Origin: Pseudomonas sp. PDM04
GTDB lineage: Bacteria; Pseudomonadota; Gammaproteobacteria; Pseudomonadales; Pseudomonadaceae
Reading direction: 5' to 3'
DNA: 64,000 nucleotides
Assembly: GCF_014851765.1 (NCBI RefSeq)
Contig: NZ_JACVAI010000009.1
Coordinates: 1 to 64,000, forward strand
The notes beneath the pieces are model-generated. The model searched no databases. It was not told the DNA's origin and was given only the letters and a program-made list of their open reading frames with translations. Of this stretch, positions 59,951 to 64,000 are shown one piece after another. Position numbers and translations under genes: made by a program. Every line of letters starts with the position of its first letter. Position 1 is the first letter of the stretch.

Positions 59951-61710
59951 ATGCTGTGACTCGTGACGACTTGATGGTGGCATTCGAACGACTGCAGGCC
60001 CAGTTCGAGCAGCAAAAGAGCGACATCCATGCCAAGGATCGTGCGTTCAATCTGCTGCGCGAAACGTTCATCGCCAGCAACCTTGAGCACACCCGGGCGC
60101 TGCTCGAGTCCGTGGGCAGCGACAACCCCTTGCACGCGTTGGCGCAAGGTCTGTCGGAGCGTCTCGCGGACCAGTTCACGGTGTGGCAGAAACAGGTCAA
60201 GGCTCGGGCCAAAGGTGCTCAGTTTCGCGAAAACGTCAATGACTCCCTGTTGGTGTTTGTCTACGGCAAGGTCAAATCCGGCAAGAGTTCGCTGGGCAAC
60301 TATGTCGCCTGGGGCCATAGCGAGCCGACAGCGTCGATGAAGGCGCAGGCGAAGGTTCAGCCGGTGTACTTCTCTGCCGAGCAGACAGCGGTGGAGGGGG
60401 GTGACAAGCACAAGGAAGCCGAGCAGAACCTGCAGTTTCGCGTGGGCGCCACCGAAGCGACCAGTTCGATTCAGGGATTTCGCTTGCCTGGCCTGACCTG
60501 GGTCGACTCGCCGGGCCTGCACTCGGTCAACCGGGCCAATGGCGATCTGGCGCGGGAGTATGTCGAGCACGCCGATCTGATTCTCTACACCATGAGTTCC
60601 CAGGCCCCGGGCCGGGCGTCCGACATGGGCGAAATCGGCGAGTTGTTGGCCGACAAGAAGTCATTGATGGTGCTGCTGACCGGCAGCGACACCACAGAGG
60701 AAGACGAGGACGACGACGGCAACCTGGTGCACGAAGTCGTGATGAAACCGCTGCGTGACCAGCAGACCCAGCGCGAATACGTGAGCGCGGAACTGCTGAG
60801 GCTGGACGACGATGCGCTGAAGTACACGCGTGTTTTGCCACTGTCGACGCGGTTCGCCGAAACCCACCCGGCTGAGCTGGCGGCCAGCGGTGTGGGCGAC
60901 CTGTTCCAGACGCTCAAGGTCATCTGCGACAGTGATGCGCTGCAGCTCAAGTTGGCAACGCCGATGAAAAACCTGCGCAACGCCATCAAGGATACGGCAG
61001 CGGACCTGGCGCTGTTGTCCGACCTGGCCAAGGGCTTCGATCAGCAGATTCGCGAGCAGGGCAAGGCCATTGAACAGGAGGTGCGCAACCTCGGCCTGGC
61101 AGGCGCCGCGCAGATGAGTCGCTACGTCAACCAACTGTTCGATGCCGGCTACAACGACAAGCTGGAGGGCAAACTGCGTAACCAGTTGTCACGAGTTCTC
61201 GGTGATCTGGCCGACGACGCCCTGAGGGCCATTGGCAAGACACAGCAGGCCGGCTTGCGTCGCGCCTTTGACGCCAGCGGCTTGAGTGCATTGCCTGAAT
61301 ACCGCGAAGTGACCGAGGCCAAGGAATATATGGCCGGGACTGAGTCGGGTACCAAGACGGCCTGGGGTGCGGGTGGATCACTGTTGGGAGGCGCGGTCGG
61401 CTTTTTCTTGGGGGGCGTGCCTGGCGCGATTCTCGGCGCATCCATTGGCAGTGCTTCCAGCATGGCCGGTCGCAGCGCCAAGGCACGTTACGAAACCCAT
61501 CAAGTGGTGATCGGTGACAACCTGGAGGAGCAGCGCCAAGCCGCCCTCGATGCCTATGCCAATGCCGTCCCCACGTTGCTCGCCGAGCACGTCATGGGCC
61601 TGTACGAACCAGTGCGCGCCGGCATGCAACGCTACTGCGAAGGACTCGTTACCGAGAGCAACCGCTTGAACGAACGACTCGATTACCTCGTTGAGACTCA
61701 ACCGTCATGA
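59947..61710 (+). CDS. GTPase 2 of the cluster, dynamin-like with glycine-zipper segment
   Basis: A 587-residue P-loop GTPase. G1 is GKVKSGKS (residues 107-114, in FVYGKVKSGKSSLGNYVAWG). G3 is DSPG (LTWVDSPGLHSVNRANGDLAREYVEHADLILYTMSSQAPGR), and the G4 region reads VLLTGSDTTEED. A G-domain about 250 residues long is followed by helices and, near residue 475, a glycine-zipper hydrophobic stretch (GAGGSLLGGAVGFFLGGVPGAILGASIGSASSMAG), which could insert in membranes as in dynamin-like proteins. It overlaps both neighbours by 4 bases. The likely family is the bacterial dynamin-like group including LeoA-type proteins; direct membership not tested. Confidence 0.8.
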   Translation: MNAVTRDDLMVAFERLQAQFEQQKSDIHAKDRAFNLLRETFIASNLEHTRALLESVGSDNPLHALAQGLSERLADQFTVWQKQVKARAKGAQFRENVNDSLLVFVYGKVKSGKSSLGNYVAWGHSEPTASMKAQAKVQPVYFSAEQTAVEGGDKHKEAEQNLQFRVGATEATSSIQGFRLPGLTWVDSPGLHSVNRANGDLAREYVEHADLILYTMSSQAPGRASDMGEIGELLADKKSLMVLLTGSDTTEEDEDDDGNLVHEVVMKPLRDQQTQREYVSAELLRLDDDALKYTRVLPLSTRFAETHPAELAASGVGDLFQTLKVICDSDALQLKLATPMKNLRNAIKDTAADLALLSDLAKGFDQQIREQGKAIEQEVRNLGLAGAAQMSRYVNQLFDAGYNDKLEGKLRNQLSRVLGDLADDALRAIGKTQQAGLRRAFDASGLSALPEYREVTEAKEYMAGTESGTKTAWGAGGSLLGGAVGFFLGGVPGAILGASIGSASSMAGRSAKARYETHQVVIGDNLEEQRQAALDAYANAVPTLLAEHVMGLYEPVRAGMQRYCEGLVTESNRLNERLDYLVETQPS

Positions 61711-63350
61711 CTCAGCAACCTCCGATGTCCCACGTCCTGTCGCTCTACGACGACGTGGATGAATTGTGCGCCGTCTACAACCCGCAAGCGGTGCCGGCCA
61801 TTCGCAAGATGGTCGCGGCCAGAAAAGCCAGCGCCGCAGCGACCATCATGGTCTACGGCGTGTACAACGCTGGCAAAAGCACCCTGATCAATGCGTTGCT
61901 CGGATCCGAGCAGGCGACGGTCGCCGACACGCCGGAAACCTACAAGATCCAGGGGTATCGTTGGGGTGACTTCGAGATCCTCGATACGCCGGGCATCGAC
62001 GCCCCACAGGCCCATGAGCAGGTCACCCGCGAGCAGTTGTATGGCGCCGACGTGGTGATCTTCGTGGTCAACCCGCTGGGCGTCGTCGAAGAAGAAGCCA
62101 CGCTGTCGGCGCTGCTCGAATTGGTCGAACGCAACAAGCAGATCTTCCTGGTGCTGAACCGCAAAAATCCTTTGGAACCGGTGGAAGCCGAGCGGATCAA
62201 GGACCAGTTGCGTGAACGTCTCCAGCAAATGGCCCAGGCACGTGGTTTGCCGCAGGTGTTGCAGGCCATTCCGATTCTCGAGGTCAACGCTCGCTCAGCA
62301 CTCAAGGCCAAACTCGAGCACAAGGAAAACCTGTTGCAGAACTCGGGGTTTCCCAAGTTCGAAAGCGAGCTCAACCGCTTCTTTGCGTCGATCGAGCAGC
62401 GCCAGATCGTTTCCGGTGTTGCCACAGACCTGAGCGGCTTTTTGAACGAAACCGTGGCATTGCTCGATCAACAATCCGACCAGGCGTCCGGCGCTCGCAT
62501 CGACGCGTTCTACGCGCAGATTGCCCGGCGGGAGATCGACCTTCGCTCGCTGCTCAAAGCGTCGGTACAAGCCAGGGCGGCCGGTGTGGCCAAGGGCGCA
62601 GTGATGGCGATGAACCAGGACCCCGAAAACGCCCAGAGCAAAATCGACGGCCTCATCCGGCGCGCCAACGAACAGGTGTGTGGCGAACTGGACGATGAGC
62701 TCAAACGCCTGGCACTGGATGCGGCGCAATTGCTCGAAGAGATGCTCGAGTACATACAGGTCCAGCAGCCTGCCGGCTCCCGCGCCGACGCCTTGAACAT
62801 TCCCGACGCCGGCGATGGTGCACCGGCCGCAGCGCCAGGCAGTACGGTCGACATGAGCCTGCTCGAAGCCGGGGTACGCCAGGCGGGCGGTGCGCTGAAG
62901 ACCGAACACGTGGTCACCGTCATGAAGCTGGGCAAGGAATGGCTGCCGGCGCTGTTCAAGGGTATTGGCCCGGTGACCATGGGCAAAGTCGCCGAGCAGG
63001 TCGTTGGCAAGGTCCTGCCTGCTATCGGCGTCGTTTATCAGGTCGGCAAAATGCTTTACACCGCTTTCGCGGGCGACCCGGAGCAGCAGCGCCTGGAAGA
63101 GCAAGCCCGCCAGGAGCAGCAGGCGCGCGAGCGTCGCGACCAGGCGATCAAAAGCCTAGGCGACGACATTGCGTGGGAGTTCTCCCGGGCGTTGACCGAG
63201 GTGGTGGAAACCAACATCAAACACAACTTTGCCCAGGTCAACGACAGGCTCAAGGTACTGCGCGGCAGCCTGAGCCAGACCGAACGCAAACTCAGCGAAG
63301 ACCGCGAGCTGCTGGTGCAGTGCCAGGTGGCGTTGGACACCTATGTCTGA
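61707..63350 (+). CDS. GTPase 3 of the cluster, dynamin-like
   Basis: A 547-residue P-loop GTPase. G1 is GVYNAGKS (residues 51-58, MVYGVYNAGKSTLINALLGSEQATVADTPETYKIQGYRWGDFEILDTPGID). DTPG is G3, and the G4 region reads FLVLNRKNPLEPVEAERI. Later helical regions hold a hydrophobic stretch near residue 415 (LPALFKGIGPVTMGKVAEQVVGKVLPAIGVVYQVGKMLYTAFAG) and a long coiled coil (RLEEQARQEQQARERRDQAIKSL, then QVNDRLKVLRGSLSQTERKLSEDRELL). The start overlaps GTPase 2 by 4 bases and the stop overlaps the next gene by 8. Different G domains with the same style suggest hetero-assembly of the GTPases, which is inference. Confidence 0.8.
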   Translation: MTQQPPMSHVLSLYDDVDELCAVYNPQAVPAIRKMVAARKASAAATIMVYGVYNAGKSTLINALLGSEQATVADTPETYKIQGYRWGDFEILDTPGIDAPQAHEQVTREQLYGADVVIFVVNPLGVVEEEATLSALLELVERNKQIFLVLNRKNPLEPVEAERIKDQLRERLQQMAQARGLPQVLQAIPILEVNARSALKAKLEHKENLLQNSGFPKFESELNRFFASIEQRQIVSGVATDLSGFLNETVALLDQQSDQASGARIDAFYAQIARREIDLRSLLKASVQARAAGVAKGAVMAMNQDPENAQSKIDGLIRRANEQVCGELDDELKRLALDAAQLLEEMLEYIQVQQPAGSRADALNIPDAGDGAPAAAPGSTVDMSLLEAGVRQAGGALKTEHVVTVMKLGKEWLPALFKGIGPVTMGKVAEQVVGKVLPAIGVVYQVGKMLYTAFAGDPEQQRLEEQARQEQQARERRDQAIKSLGDDIAWEFSRALTEVVETNIKHNFAQVNDRLKVLRGSLSQTERKLSEDRELLVQCQVALDTYV

Positions 63351-63612
63351 AAACCCCCGGACGTTTTCCTGCAACCGCTGCATGCAGTGCTGCAAGCGCG
63401 TCAATCTGCTGCTGCAAACCGCAGGGATGGACCGCGGGGACGGGGTGTGCCGGCATCTGGACGAGATCGAAGGCGGCTGCCGCATCTACGCCAGCCGCCC
63501 GGACATCTGCCGGATCGACCGGCAATACGAACTGATTTATCAACGAACGATGACCTGGGAAGCGTTCGTGGACGTAAACGCGGCGGCCTGCAAGCAGCTG
63601 CAGACAATCTGA
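63343..63612 (+). CDS. YkgJ-type cysteine cluster protein
   Basis: An 89-residue protein of the YkgJ/zinc- or iron-cluster group, with TFSCNRCMQCCKRVNLLLQTAGMDRGDGVCRHLDEIEGGCRIYASRPDICRIDRQYEL. The CxxCxxCC cluster with later cysteines in GVCRHL, GGCRIY and DICRI is the family signature. The start overlaps the GTPase 3 stop by 8 bases, and GTPase 4 begins 34 bases on, so it lies within the operon. Its position among GTPases is unusual and suggests a metal-cluster accessory factor, whose job is not known. Confidence 0.82.
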   Translation: MSENPRTFSCNRCMQCCKRVNLLLQTAGMDRGDGVCRHLDEIEGGCRIYASRPDICRIDRQYELIYQRTMTWEAFVDVNAAACKQLQTI

Positions 63613-63646
63613 AGTGTTGACCTATTGAATCGTTTAGGAGGCTGTA

Positions 63647-64000
63647 ATGGTGGAAGTAGCTGATCGGCAACAGGACGCAATCGAAGACGTCATTCGTGAT
63701 GCGGTGCGCGGTGCCGGCAAGGTCAATATCGTCGTCGCCGGCAAGACCGGTGTGGGCAAAAGCACCCTGATCAACACCGTGTTTCGCGGGCAACTGGCGA
63801 AGACCGGTTCGGGTACGCCCGTAACGCAACAGATCGAGGAGATCACCAAGGAAGGTCACCCGATCACCATCATCGACAGCAAAGGTCTGGAGTTGAAAGA
63901 CTACACGACCATTCTCAAGGACCTGGAAGACTTCCTGGCAGAGCGCGCTGGGCATCACGACGAGAACAAGCACATCCATGCCGCCTGGATTTGCATTCAG
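63647..64000 (+). CDS. GTPase 4 of the cluster, cut by the window end
   Basis: Only the first 118 residues are present. G1 is GKTGVGKS (residues 32-39, VNIVVAGKTGVGKSTLINTVFRG) and the G3 region reads ITIIDSKGLELKDYTTIL, with DSKG in place of DxPG. A following helix leads into DENKHIHAAWICIQ. The G domain is more like the YfjP/Era-type or DUF697-linked GTPases than like GTPases 1 to 3. The ATG at 63647 has TAGGAGG 6 bases upstream. The remainder lies outside the window, so domain content is unknown. Confidence 0.8.
   Translation, partial: MVEVADRQQDAIEDVIRDAVRGAGKVNIVVAGKTGVGKSTLINTVFRGQLAKTGSGTPVTQQIEEITKEGHPITIIDSKGLELKDYTTILKDLEDFLAERAGHHDENKHIHAAWICIQ

Noticed and set aside
1..64000. CRISPR array or cas genes
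   Set aside because: No array of regularly spaced direct repeats was seen; the Cas4-like domain at 52958 is part of a helicase fusion, not a cas operon.
50554..64000. Prophage or integrative element carrying the island
   Set aside because: No integrase, transposase, att-like repeat or tRNA gene was found in the window; an end beyond 64000 cannot be excluded.

Overview
The window is a stretch of GC-rich chromosome from a Pseudomonas of the fluorescens complex. Three things point there: a Pseudomonas-type 5S rRNA 3' end, repeated copies of the pseudomonad REP palindrome (core GTGGGAGCGAGCCTGCTCGC), and a pel operon led by pelX, as in P. protegens. No tRNA, IS element, prophage gene or CRISPR array was seen. 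Coding density is high and many genes overlap by 4 nt.

Layout. 1-122: end of an rRNA operon and its terminator. 231-9477: recC-recB-recD, the recombination and DNA-repair exonuclease. 9598-11938: yfiR-yfiN-yfiB, a periplasm-sensing diguanylate cyclase module. 11935-15455: a LysR regulator divergent from mmsA-mmsB (valine catabolism). 15630-18531: a cupin, aroP and a LysR gene. 18770-22558: a TauE-type exporter, a divergent quinol monooxygenase/mdaB pair with a LysR gene, and an atypical SDR. 22741-28608: a SulP transporter, a GntP/RpiR/D-aminoacylase cluster and a glyoxalase-fold protein. 28727-30646: an McpS-like chemoreceptor. 31331-35325: a Fur-controlled sigma/anti-sigma/TonB-receptor iron uptake unit. 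35712-48870: the complete pelXABCDEFG exopolysaccharide operon. 49129-50409: a crotonase-fold protein and ohr.

50554 to the window end looks like an accessory, defence-type island. It holds a HEPN-like protein; an unrecognised 491-aa protein; a 1121-aa fusion of a Cas4/RecB-like nuclease, an RNase H-like exonuclease and an SF1 helicase; an ankyrin protein; a WYL regulator of the BrxR/CapW kind; and, divergent from the regulator, an operon of at least eight genes. That operon encodes four different P-loop GTPases (the last cut by the window edge), two small N-terminally anchored coiled-coil proteins, a zinc ribbon and a YkgJ-type cysteine-cluster protein. Both divergent promoters of the island carry the same 10-mer, TTTACCTGTA, among other ACCTG half-sites, suggesting one regulator controls both. 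This is the best candidate for an undescribed system.

Functional links. YfiN makes c-di-GMP and PelD binds it, with the residues for both intact here, so the window carries both ends of a biofilm circuit. RecBCD and the island's nuclease-helicase are two unrelated end-processing machines about 43 kb apart. Assignments rest on reading motifs and on remembered family sequences; no database search was run.
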